Below are positions 1 through 10,612 of a DNA stretch of 64,000 nt, one piece after another; position 1 is the stretch's first letter, and each line of letters begins with the position of its first letter. Below the pieces are notes generated by a model. That model was given only the letters and a program-made list of their open reading frames with translations, made no database searches and was not told the DNA's origin. The stretch is from Branchiostoma floridae. Lineage: Eukaryota; Chordata; Leptocardii; Amphioxiformes; Branchiostomatidae. The position numbers were made by a program, and so were the translations under genes. The stretch is from NCBI RefSeq assembly GCF_000003815.2, contig NC_049992.1:5891094-5955093 (forward strand). The letters run 5' to 3'.

Positions 1-294
1 CACCCATATATGTCCAAAGCCATGGTAATTGAGAATGTCTTTAACATGATTAATCCAGTCATGATCACCAGTAAATACAGTATTGTATGCATCGCGAAGC
101 AGGGAGTCCTCAGGTAAGTTTACCAAACGGTGCCAGTATTTAATGAGCTGAATTTTAGCAGATATCATAATAGGAAAAGTTCCCAATTCTCCTCGCACGC
201 CGTCATTAGATGATTTGAAGTGGATTCCAAGTAGAAATTTTTGAAAGCGTATATCAATTATGTCAAATCCGGTATGACTGTTGGGAGGCGTGTG
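1..294 (-). mobile_element. LINE (non-LTR retrotransposon) ORF2 fragment, C-terminal part
   Basis: Read on the minus strand, positions 294 to 1 stay open for 98 codons, with a stop just upstream at 295-297. The translation contains FLLGI, then GVRGELG, then KYWHRL. This is the arrangement seen downstream of the reverse transcriptase domain in many CR1/Jockey-like LINE ORF2 proteins. It is a fragment cut by the window edge and lies in or beyond the 3' part of the lectin gene. Family assignment is from motif memory only; the LINE clade is not resolved. Confidence 0.6.
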
Positions 295-648
295 TTATCA
301 ATAGAAAAGTCATCCTTTTCTAGATTAAGTCCAGACGCATATTTCAGAAACACGTATGAGAACATCTTTATGCAATGCAAAGAATCTACTCTGCTTTATA
401 TCCCCTTTCCACTAGGACGGCGCTTTCGCCGAGCTCTCTCTGTTACGCTCAACGAATTCTATAGAAAAAACGCATCTTTTCACACTTTGTGTGTTTTGTT
501 TTCTTCTAAGTCACACTTTTGCGTTTTGTATGATATACCCAGTGTGAAAGCGAATGTCACACAGATTATATTTTGATAGGTCGCAGGGAAAGCGCAGCGT
601 TTGCCGTCTAGTGGAAAGGGGTTCTTAGAAAGCAACAAAAGCACACAC

Positions 649-3600
649 CTTGGAGTATATGACGGCACAAGAAGGTGACAGAGACATGTATGATTTGCCG
701 TTAGGTTCACCGGAAGCCCAGTTGGTGTAGGAAAGCCGGGATCCATCTGTCCACCTTCCACCGAACTCCAGTCCGATATAGACTGCACTCGTTGGGCCTT
801 GCAAAGAAGAAAACATATTATTAGGAGTGGGTACCGGTACAGAAAATTCTGGTCCAGACCTGAACCTGGACCTGATTCGGTATGTGAAAACTTGTGAATG
901 GACGATACTCAAAACAATGTTCCATTTCGCTACAAAACAAGATAATGTTTGGTGTAGTATTCGACTCTCATTGGCGTTTAAAAATCCTACGAGTCTAACT
1001 TCCTCTGTAAGGCTTAGGTCACATTTCAGAAACGAAAAATCTAAATATTTTCCTTGAAATACACACATATCATGGCCATGGATGTTATTTTGACATTTTT
1101 ATGTATTTTGATGTCTTTTATATCATTCTTTTCGCTCCCGAAGGCTGCCCGTCTGGGCCCCGGTTTGGAAATGTGACCTAAGCCTAAGCTTGACTTTAAA
1201 ACTTGGTAGAAACGACTATGAATTATTCTACTTCACTTCGCTCTTATTATTTTCTTTGACCAGTAAGCCCCCAAAGAATGTGAATGCATCATTATATATT
1301 CTGTTTATTTTCCAATGTGTCCAACATCCAATCAACTGAATTACATTTGTTAATGTTGCCATGGCAACTGTTTTTTTAACGAGCATCTTTTGTTAATTTC
1401 GGTTCTAACGTATTTCTCAGGTTTTCTTGCTACATTACTGCTATATTACTACATGAATAAAATCTTATGTAATTAGGTTTATTTTTTATAATCAAATATG
1501 CATAAATTATGAAAAAAATACATAACATGTATCATGTAGTAGTAGTAGTAGTAGACTGGATAATTAAGACGCAATACACGGAACAGTCCTCCTGGCAGCC
1601 TGGGAGGCTGAATTACAAGGACATTACAATCATGTTCCATTCTAAAGTTACTGTACAACAATATTAGCAACCTTTATGAGCGACGTTTTTATTTATTTAT
1701 TGGTTTGGCTGCACCGAACACACAGCCAGGGCTGCCCAACTAGCCTATGGCTATTACAAAGGGCTAGCCCTGCTGACAAACACATAAACAATAAAACGAT
1801 GCATCAATCATAAGAACATAACAATAGTTTCAAGTTAAAATACTATTTCGAAGTAATACGAATTTGTTATGTTCAAAGAATTCTGATATTAACAGGCGTA
1901 GACTTTATATAGATTTTTAAAACTTCAACTAATTTTAAAAAAACAAGATTGTAACATCATACTTACTGTTTGCGATGAGCCCTGTGATGAAGTTGTTCTC
2001 CGATCGGTCATGGATAGAAACGAGATTTGAGTGCTCACTTTGACAGTGCGACTTCGCTTCCCACTGCTTGGCTTTGTCTGTAACGAACTTGTAGCAGTGG
2101 TTCTTGTATTCCCACCAGCCACTTCGGCATCGCCTTGCTGTGACAAACGGTATCACAATAAAGCTAAGGGCAAAACCCGCCGTACGTGCAAATACGTGCT
2201 GTCTAAGTGGGCAATCTTTTGGGATCCGTACTGAGGGGTGGGTACCGCTTCCGTACGAACTCGTAGGCAATCCGACGGATTTGGGAGCACGCTGACACGC
2301 CGTAGAACTTAACGTCCAGACAAAACTTTGTGTGCCATCGGGCGGGGAATTCGCCCCCCGTAAGTGCCAGTATGGGCGACGCGTCTGTCCTGTACAGCCT
2401 GAACGTTTTCAAAAATACGTGGCGGACGTGGTCGCCAGAGTATTAAAGAAAGTTCTTTATACTCTAATAATTTATGAGATAAAACTAGTTCAGCTACAAA
2501 ATGTGTCGAAGAAAAATATGTCAGCAAACAGTTAATCCCGATTGACACTTTAAGTCCACTTGTATGTAGATATCATACTGTATGGAGTTCTCTCTTCAGT
2601 TGCAAAAGAAAAGAAAAGATTGCATTGATATTTGATATTATTTGAAGCTTTAGTATGTGTATATATGTGTTATATAGTAAAAGCAATGAGGAAGTACTGT
2701 CATATTTTTGTAGTCGGAAATGTAGTTATGAAGCTGTACATGTAAATGACACAAACTATGTAAATATTGTTACTTTTCAATAAAGCTTTGAACAAATATA
2801 TACTAATGAACAACTTACTATCATGCTGACAGTTCTGTCCAGTCCATCCAGGTGAGCAGGTACATTTGTAGCCGCCATCTTTGTTCAAACAGCGTCCATG
2901 TTGACAAGGACTTTTTATACACTCATTTATGTCTGTGTGAAAAAGGTATGGGAAGATGATAAGTAAAACAAATACATGTTCAGCAAATGCAAGAATATAT
3001 GAAGATGTCAATAATATCACTAATTATACAGGTGAAAACTCACCTTGCTGACAGTTCTGTCCAGTCCATCCAGGTGAGCAGGTACATTTGTAGCCGCCAT
3101 CTTTGTTCACACAGCGTCCATGTTGACAAGGACTTTTAATACACTCATTTATGTCTGTGTGAAAAGGAAAATCAAGTATGAATGCTGTTCGGCGCTATAA
3201 GTGTCAAACAGACTCTTAAATTTAACACACACACACACACACACATACACATACACATACACACAAACACACACACACACACACACACACTCACACACAC
3301 GTCAAGCACACATACACAATTACAAACACACACACACACAAACATACACACACACACACACACACAAGAACACACACAAACACACACACACGTCAAACAC
3401 ACACACAAACGCACACACATACACACACACACACAACGCACACAAACACACACCATGTGCATACATAATTAGTTAGTATCTATATCTATTATTCAAACAA
3501 CAAGGATTCATCACTAAATGCTTACCAACGACTGACTGTGTCGTTACTGTCAGAGTTGTCGATGACTTCCCCGCGTTAAATCCGGTACTTGCAAACGGAT

Positions 3601-6600
3601 CTCGGCTTTCATTGAGTCCCAGTGAAGTCAGAGGGGCAGTGGTCGTGATGTTTTCCCCGGAGAAAGAAGTCCCCCAAAAAGTTTTGTCCAGTAGAGGCAA
3701 GGGTGAAGTGGAGTGGACAACGGTCGAAACATTTGCTTTGTTGAAGGTCGTCCTCTATAAGCATGGGTTATTAATTTATGAGTAACGTAATTATTCAGGC
3801 TCAAAACATAAAAGAAATTACTGTAACGTCATTTTTCCAAGAACCCTAAGAGCACGGTATTGTAAAAAAGAACATCGGTGAATTCAAAGAGGTCTAATAA
3901 TGTGGCATCAAACAATGATAAAGACTACAGAGTACAAACATTATTGACACGACAAGGACCTGATAACACTATTCTTGTTAATGGAGCAGTTTTTTAGTAT
4001 CTGTAAGAATATTTGGAAAAATTAAAACTCGCAATATGTGAATGGGTCATTGTATGTGACTAGTCAGCTGATTTAACTATTTGAAAATAATCTACTTTCC
4101 TGGCAGATGTGTCTACATGGTATTTTATTTGTTTATAAACTTAAAGGCGCATTGTTGTTAGACGTAGGCCCAGTTATTTTCTTGATAAATGTCTTGAGTA
4201 TTTTCCTTTTGCAAGAAATTATCATAAACGGAGAGAAGCTGAAGAAAATCTTCTCTCCCAGCAGAGGTTAGGCTCCGGCTGTTCTTTTAACGTTTTTTTA
4301 GTCGCTTTTATCGGGCTTTCTATTTTGTCATTTTTCTTGAAGTTACGCCAGTTAGGTTTCGACACAGCAAGATGAAATACAAAATAGAAAGCCCGATAAA
4401 AGCGACTAAAAAAACGTAGCTTAAAAACGGAGCCTAACCTCTGCTTGGAGAGTAAAGAAAACCTTTATTTACGCACAGAAACACAATGCACCAATTGCAA
4501 GGTGAAACGTTAGTCTTTTACTCAGATGCTGTTTCCGTGAAGATTTCCAAATTCAACATGATTTTCGGCGACGCCTCAGAGGTAGAGACAACCTTTATAT
4601 AGTATTACAATCGCTTTGAAGGATTTTCAAAATATAAACCAGATTTAAACCGCACTGTCCATCAAGACGTAGACAGCTTGCATCAGACACAAATAGTGCG
4701 ATAACTGGACAAAAAATACTAGCATAGGGGGAAGGAAGTGTTTAACAAAGCAAAACTGGATCCGGATTACAACCAAAACCCACCCATCACGCCAAAACCC
4801 AACCATCATAGTTATAGGGAATAACCCTCCCCCAAAGCAGACAAAGGAAACATATTGTCAACTAGAGTTCAACGAACACATACCTTTGCCAAATAAACCA
4901 GGTTTGTTATGTAGAATGATGTCTGTAGACATAAATGTGTTACTCATTACATTTTATTTTATATGCCTTGAGTTGGTTCATAACATTTCGCCATTGTTTA
5001 TGCAAATTAGATCCCTATGCAGATTAGATTTACATAATAATATTAAATTGTATCAAGCATCATTTGCATAATAAATGTGTATTGATATTTCCTTCTTTCT
5101 TAGCTAAAAATGTGACAAGTTTGAAAGTCCTATAAGGAATGCAGTGGATTTCCAAACTTTTCTCATTAATTATGCAAATTAGCAGTCGATTTGCATAATT
5201 ATAATTCCATCATGTAAGTCTTCCCTTTGGCTATCTACATACCAAAAACCATGACGATCCGTCAACACGTTTATATTTTCTCATTAATTATGCAAATGAG
5301 GCCGTCATTTGCATAATTAATATGCATTGATATTTCTCTCTTCCTCATCTATATATGTGACAAGTTTGAAAGTCCTATCATGAAATGCAGTGGATTTATA
5401 AACTTTCCTCATTAATTATGCAAATTAGTTGCTGATTTGCATAATTGGTATTCCATTATGTACATTGTTACTTGGGCTATCAACATACCAAAAACCATGA
5501 CGATCCATCAACACGTTCTCGAGTTATTCTCGTCCAAAGTTTGAAAGGAAATCGGCGACTGCAGTTCCAAACAAGCCGCTAGGGGGTCCAAACTTAAAGC
5601 ACTTACTCTCTGCACCAAGGGCTATCTACCACTCAAAAATCATAACCACAGCAGGTCCAGAACACGAGATAAAAAAAATTGAGGTTTTGCTGCAGTACCT
5701 TAGCAAGCCGCTAGGGGGCCCATTATCGAACTTGACCTTCGTTTTCCCGACCCCTACCCACCTATTAAATATTATTGGGATCCATCAAAGGCTTCTTGAG
5801 TTATACTGTTAACACACAGACAGACACACAGACAGACACACAGACTAATTAAATGTATAAGTAAGGGACAATGCATGAAAATCTATTCCTAACATTTACC
5901 TTGAGTGACAAATATTTTACCGTAACAATTATTTACCGAATTTTTTTAGATTTTTAAAAACAAGAACAAGGAAAATCTAACTGGTGTGGCCTACTATAGA
6001 CTACTTTTCCTACCTTGAATCCAGGGTTGGGTTGCCAGGAACGAGTTACAAGGAAAACCGCGGTGACGACGCCTGATATCAGCAGCAGCCCCAGAACAAG
6101 TACAACCCAGATGGAGTTCTTGACCTTGCAGAGCACTCCACTGGGGCTGATGGATTTTAGGCTGTTCCAGATGTCCTTAACGCGGTCTAGATATGATATA
6201 AAGGCAAGCATAGGTAGACCACGCAAAACTTATCTACATCAACTTTGTGAAGATAATGGCTGCTCGGCTGAAGACTGTCCAAGGCTATGGAGGGTTGGGA
6301 AGCATGGAGGGAGAGAGTCATGGCCATCCGTGCAACCAGCACGCCCGGATGATGATGATCTAACTGTCCTTTGAGCACCGGTGCTGCGGCACTGCCACTG
6401 CGGGGTCCGTTCACTGTGGCACTGTTATAATATGTATGTATGATTTTTCTATAATTTCGATAATGGGTAATAGGTAAAAGTATCAATTAGAAGACAACGA
6501 AATAAACAAACGGAAGAAATTTCGTTCTTTGAATTTCTCTGAAATTCGTTGAGTAACCTTTCGAACCCCGCATTGCCACACCGGTGCCTTAAGTGCATTG

Positions 6601-9600
6601 AGATACCACATTTATGCTGGATTGTCGAATTTAGTATCTGGCATCGATTAATTTTGTATCAGGACCGGCCTAGAACCGCTCGAGGCATGGCAGAAAAGCG
6701 AGCGCAAGGACGACGACGTTTGCTTTGGTGCAAATACAGCATATTTCAATCATGCTAAATGGATTTTAAAACAAGNNNNNNNNNNNNNNNNNNNNNNNNN
6801 NNNNNNNNNNNNNNNNNNNNNNNNNNNNNNNNNNNNNNNNNNNNNNNNNNNNNNNNNNNNNNNNNNNNNNNNNNNATGGGAACTCCAGAACTGATGCGAG
6901 CGAGCGAATTAAAAAAAGTTTGGCCCAAAAAAAAAAGTTCACTTCAGCATAAAATCTAAGTGGTCAGGAAGGTTGAACATAGGACTAAAGACACATGATA
7001 TGATATACCAACAGTTAGGTGTAGGGACCAGTATATTGTACAGGTGCAAAACGTTTTTTTCTTCTTCTTGGACCGATCCGGAAAAAAGACCTGAAAAAAA
7101 TCAGTGGAACCGGTTTCGCCAACCGAGCTAAGAAGACAACAAGAGCGAAGTCGAGTAGAGTTTATAGTCATTTGCACCAAGTTTCTACAGTCAAAGGTAC
7201 AGAAACTTGATTACTTAGGGATGAGATTTTAAAACGCCAGTGGGAGTCAGATAATCCACCAAACAGATTCCTTTTGTAGCAAAATTGACCAATTATCATT
7301 GTTTTGAGTATAGCAAATTCTTAAGTTTCCACAGACAATCAGGTTCAGATCCGGATCTGGAAATGATCCTCTGGACCTGAACGGAACCTGTACCTAAATT
7401 TTCTGTACTGGTACCTACCCCTACCAACAATAGATTTTTTTTCAAATCTTATTCTTTGACTTTAGATTTATTTTGGCATTCTATGGCATTAGTTATCTGT
7501 TTTCTGATACTTTTTTTCCAATCTACGGCATATATGTGCTCATTTTACAGCTGCTTTGCACAATTTACTGTGTGGTCAAAAACTTTTTTTTTTTTGGAAA
7601 TGGCCGAAAATTGGTGCGAGCGCGGATGTCATCCATATAATCAAATCAACATGGCCTAATGTATACCAGGAGTGAAAATGAAGCACGTGGTGGGGATATG
7701 CCCTGCACACCTTTATGCCAAGTTTTACGTAATTTGATATACAAGATCATAGGAGCCCAAAATATACATTTGTGGTCAAAATTGACCAAATATCCCCAAA
7801 TACCTCATTTCCTAAATGACGTATGCATAAAATGTTGATGAAGTCTTGTGGGTATGTGTTCAATGCACCTCTATACCAGGTCTGACAGGTCATTAGGTTG
7901 TAACACAGGGGCCCGAAATACAAATTTTTGGTCTAAAAATGACCAAAACCTCTAACAATACCTCCATTTCTATGGAGGTAAATATGGTAATTTTAAATGC
8001 CTCTATCAAAAAGTGAAATTGTCTGCTGTTGGTACGTAATACCAAAGTTTAGGGTCGCATAACGTGTTACATTTGTAGAAAAAATAAGTTTGTGAAATAT
8101 ATGTTTTCTTTCTTGAAGAACAATGATGCCTTCTTTGTAATTGTGTGAATCATTAGCATGGTCTGTTCGTGTTGTAATCAAGAAATAAAAGTGTGATTAC
8201 AATACAGTACTAGTCTAGTATGAACTAGTAGTTTCGGGTCAAGACCTGAAACGGACATTCCCGCATGGGATGATTTTTTTTTTCAAATTCAATTTTGGTA
8301 CAGTCTATTTTTGCATAAGGAGGAGGTTGAAGTAAAACTTTCTTAATTTGCTTATAAGCATATACCGGCCTTTCTAGTTTCATTTTGGCTATGAAATTAT
8401 ATTAAAAATGTAATTACCGTAAGTTATCTTATTCATGATGGTGTCTCTTACATGTAGAGAGAAATACATACAATCAAGGAGGTTAAAAAATTATACTAAT
8501 GACTTTTGCATTTACATAACCCATACATAGTGGTGTTCACCTTTAGCTTACACAATTCACAATTCACATAACTTATTTCACACTGAAGAGATTATTTACG
8601 TAAGACCAAACTAGTTTCACTTGTTGGTTTTCGGATATTTTGAAATCTGTAAGCTATAGATCATTGTAAAAGCGGAGGACTTGCAGAAAGCATGGATAAT
8701 CAACACTGTATGGTTAGCATTCAATTCGGTCTTACAAATTCAATGATCGTTACTATTTCTCAACTTGTACTAGAGAGCACTACCCGCATAAGGTGCACGT
8801 GATATCTTACTGCACTTGTTGCACCAGTGCGGCACTGCGGGGTTCGAAAGATTATGTAACGAACTTCAGATAAAGAACGAATTTATCACGTTTTGTGTAT
8901 TTTGTTGTCGTCTATGCCATACTTTTACATATTAAGCAATATCAAAATTACAGACAATCGGCGAAATTAACACAACAAGGCCACAGTGAACGAACCCCGC
9001 AAGGCAGCACCGGTGCCCCAAGTGCAATGAGATACCGCCTGTAGGTACATTTAGCAAAAATGTATCTGGACATACCTCTGACTTTGTAGCAACAGCCAGA
9101 GGACATACGCTCTTCATCTCCAGAAGTATCCTTTGATGTGTAGCACTCATCAGGGTTTGGATCGGCATTTGAGTATGGATCACCGTCGGAAGGCAACTCT
9201 ACAGTGTGGTCCCCAATGTCAGGTCTAGGAGAAGGAGTCCCGGGGGTATAGACGTTCACATTAACATGCTCTACATCAACGTTTTCGTGCTTTCGTACTC
9301 CCTCTTCAGACCCTTCATTGGGTAACTGCTCTGTGTTGCTTCTCTCAATTTCTGCAAAAGGGTGATGTGATGGTTGGTTGGACGTGTAGAACGAATTGGC
9401 CTTGTAGTGTCCACCGTCAAGACTGTAAAGTGGTAGAACATTGTAACCACCATAGTCCTGGCCAACGTTTTCTTCCACTCCCCCCTCTTCTTCTTCTTCT
9501 TCTCCTTCCTCTTCTTCCTTCCCTGCATTGCTTTCTTNNNNNNNNNNNNNNNNNNNNNNNNNNNNNNNNNNNNNNNNNNNNNNNNNNNNNNNNNNNNNNN

Positions 9601-10612
9601 NNNNNNNNNNNNNNNNNNNNNNNNNNNNNNNNNNNNNNNNNNNNNNNNNNNNNNNNNNNNNNNNNNNNNNNNNNNNNNNNNNNNNNNNNNNNTCTTCTTC
9701 TTCTCCTTCCTCTTCTTCCTTCCCTGCATTGCTTTCCTTTATTTCTTCATGATGGCGATGTAGGGGTTGATTGGACGTGTAGAAAGCATTGGCCATGTAG
9801 TGTTCAACGTCAAGACTGTAAACATCATTACCACCATAGTCTTGACCAACGACTTCCTCCGCTCCCCCTTCGTCTTCTTCTTCTTCTCCTTCCTCTTCTT
9901 CCTTCCCTGCATTGCTTTCCTCAGTCATTTCTTCATGATGACGATGTAGGGGTAGATTGGACGTGTAGAAAGCATTGGCCATGTAGTGTTCAACGTCAAG
10001 ACTGTAAACATTGTAACCACCATAGTCTTGACCAACGACTTCCTCCGCTCCCCCTTCTTCTTCTTCTTTTGCTTCTCCTTCTTCTTCCTTTCCTGTATTG
10101 CTTTCCTTTATTTCTTCAAGATGGTGATGTGACAGTTGATTGGACGTGTAGAAAGCATTGGCCATGTAGTTTTCAACGTCAAGACGGTAAAGTGGTAGCA
10201 CATTGTAACCACCATAGTCGTGGTCAACGGCTTCCTCCGTTCCCTCTTCTACCTCTTCTCCTTCTTCTTCGTATTCTTCTTCTTCCTTCTGTTCAGATGG
10301 ATTGTCTGCCATGTTAAGTTGTCGAGGAGTTGGTACGATGGGCACTGGGCGCTTTAACCCAGACCCTGGGACCACACTTCCACTGCTGTACTCTTGACTC
10401 ATGTCTTCATACTCGTAGTTTTGGCACGGCGCTTGTTCGGGGAACTGCTCAGTGTTTTGTTCCTTGCTTTCTGTATAACTGCTGGGAGGGAGTTCGTTGG
10501 ATGTAGCGCCAGAGTTCGCGAAGATACTTTCACCAGCCGGATCTACAACTTCGTACGTTCTGTCTGATCCCTCAGTCCACCCATCTACTTGTTCTTTCTC
10601 ATTGTCTTCCAT
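649..10612 (-). CDS. Type II membrane C-type lectin with two EGF modules and a repeat-rich acidic tail (3' end off the window)
   Basis: Seven coding exons on the minus strand: 10612-9076, 6186-6014, 3754-3526, 3154-3044, 2932-2819, 2137-1967 and 797-649. All junctions are GT-AG and in phase (1,0,1,1,1,1,0), giving 828 residues including about 52 hidden by the gap at 9538-9692. Residues 1-512 have no signal peptide and are Glu-rich with tandem repeats of about 62-64 residues containing [11 protein letters not shown] and HYMANAFY. A hydrophobic segment at about 538-559 ([14 protein letters not shown]...) suits a type II anchor. A Ser/Thr-rich stalk with N-glycosylation sequons (NVS, NIT) follows, then two EGF modules opening DINEC, then a C-type lectin domain ([26 protein letters not shown]). 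EPN is known to favour mannose-type ligands. The final Cys-containing exon with the WND site is missing, so the gene is partial. Ligand and signalling role are inference. Confidence 0.85.
827..1290 (+). repeat. Dispersed repeat family D1, copy 1 (carries a nested element)
   Basis: It begins ggtaccggtacagaaaattc and continues with a paired 'ggtccag...ctggacctga' segment. The same sequence recurs at 30530-30875 (plus) and 7075-7425 (minus). Later shared segments include ggcgtttaaaa, cctctgta and cttggtagaaa. It is a non-coding dispersed repeat of unknown class. This copy is interrupted at 1010-1185. Confidence 0.7.
1010..1185. mobile_element. Short inverted-repeat element nested in D1 copy 1
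   Basis: The ends are perfect inverted repeats, aggcttaggtcacatttc and gaaatgtgacctaagcct. The two other D1 copies in the window run straight through this site (tctgtacgattgact and tctgtacctttgact), so it is an insertion of about 176 bp. A related GC-rich sequence occurs at 13333-13524. No coding capacity; MITE-like. Confidence 0.65.
3220..3455. repeat. CA-rich microsatellite
   Basis: About 235 bp of (CA)n with interruptions, in the lectin intron between the stalk exon and the first EGF exon. Long open frames here on both strands are by-products of the repeat. Confidence 0.95.
3760..4252. other. Intron sequence with nothing recognised
   Basis: AT-rich sequence in the intron between the lectin transmembrane and stalk exons. 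I see no coding segment, RNA gene or clear repeat. Confidence 0.5.
4253..4452. mobile_element. Near-palindromic MITE-like element (about 200 bp)
   Basis: The left arm begins ctctcccagcagaggttagg and the right arm ends cctctgcttggagag. The inner arms tcgcttttatcgggctttct and agaaagcccgataaaagcga are exact reverse complements. Together the arms cover roughly 75 bp per side. It is non-coding and able to fold into one long hairpin. No convincing target-site duplication was found. Confidence 0.7.
4985..5480. repeat. Array of ATTATGCAAAT/ATTTGCATAAT palindromes inside longer direct repeats
   Basis: The motif cattaattatgcaaat, followed 10-20 bp later by atttgcataat, occurs at about 5164, 5281 and 5410, with weaker copies near 4997 and 5062. 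Flanking phrases such as gacaagtttgaaagtcctat and accaaaaaccatgacgatcc also repeat. It is a dispersed repeat cluster. Each palindrome contains the octamer ATGCAAAT, a POU-domain binding sequence, which may be coincidental. Confidence 0.65.
5815..5848. repeat. Short ACAG/ACAC tandem repeat
   Basis: The run acacacagacagacacacagac repeats at the end of a longer dispersed segment. It is non-coding and sits in the intron downstream of the lectin transmembrane exon. Confidence 0.7.
6205..6352 (+). mobile_element. LINE ORF2 extreme C-terminus, frameshifted
   Basis: On the plus strand [14 protein letters not shown] is followed, after a one-base frame change near 6295, by [15 protein letters not shown] and a TGA at 6350-6352. 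A GRPRxTY...ATST tail is typical of LINE ORF2 C-termini. The fragment starts about 20 bp from the acceptor (6187-6188) of the lectin transmembrane exon on the opposite strand. It is a decayed relic. Confidence 0.6.
6373..6607. mobile_element. MITE family B, copy A
   Basis: The right end reads tcgaaccccgcattgccaca then ccggtgccttaagtgcattgagatacc, matching the ends at 8801-9036 and 26501-26722. The left end is degraded but keeps gcaccggtgctgc and ccactgcggggtccgttcac. Non-coding, about 235 bp. Confidence 0.65.
6776..6875. other. Assembly gap (100 N)
   Basis: A run of 100 N in lectin intron 1. The round size suggests a scaffold gap of arbitrary length. Confidence 0.99.
7075..7425 (-). repeat. 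Dispersed repeat family D1, copy 2
   Basis: The reverse complement matches 827-1290 and 30530-30875: it starts with the tggtaccagtacagaaaatt-like end and includes the ttttgagtatag and ccagtgggagtc segments. The nested element seen in copy 1 is absent, so this is an empty site. Confidence 0.65.
7430..8795. other. Intron sequence with nothing recognised
   Basis: Part of lectin intron 1. AT-rich, with T runs and phrases such as ttggtcaaaattgaccaa that look repeat-derived. No exon, RNA gene or element ends found. Confidence 0.5.
8801..9036. mobile_element. MITE family B, copy B, next to the lectin exon 1 donor
   Basis: The left end is atcttactgcacttgttgca with cggcactgcggggttcg. The right end is cgaaccccgcaaggcagcac then cggtgccccaagtgcaatgagatacc. 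The ends are imperfect inverted repeats of about 50 bp. It ends 38 bp inside the intron from the exon 1 donor (GT at 9075-9074, minus). Any read-through of that donor would run directly into this element. Confidence 0.75.
9420..10270 (-). repeat. Coding tandem repeat of the lectin tail, about 186-192 bp per unit
   Basis: The repeat marker encoding YGGYNV (or YGGNDV) begins at plus positions 10201, 10009, 9823 and 9439. The spacings are 192, 186 and 384 bp. The last spacing equals two units, so one more unit lies across the N gap at 9538-9692, giving five in all. Each unit has an acidic Glu run, a tyrosine cluster and a His-rich stretch. All spacings are multiples of three, so the frame is kept. 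Confidence 0.8.
9538..9692. other. Assembly gap (155 N) inside lectin exon 1
   Basis: 155 N inside the coding tandem repeat. The repeat spacing across it equals two units and the frame is conserved, so the gap length appears to be close to correct. Confidence 0.95.

Noticed and set aside
1..640. Terminal exon of the lectin domain
   Set aside because: I looked on the minus strand for a WxDxxC...C ending with an acceptor and found only LINE-derived and unassigned sequence, so the last exon is probably beyond the left edge.
3182..3476. Thr/His-repeat or Cys/Val-repeat proteins over the CA repeat
   Set aside because: Microsatellite translation only.
9367..10317. 316-codon plus-strand open frame rich in Leu and Pro
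   Set aside because: It is the antisense of the Glu-rich lectin exon 1; the minus-strand frame has the in-phase splice sites and domains.
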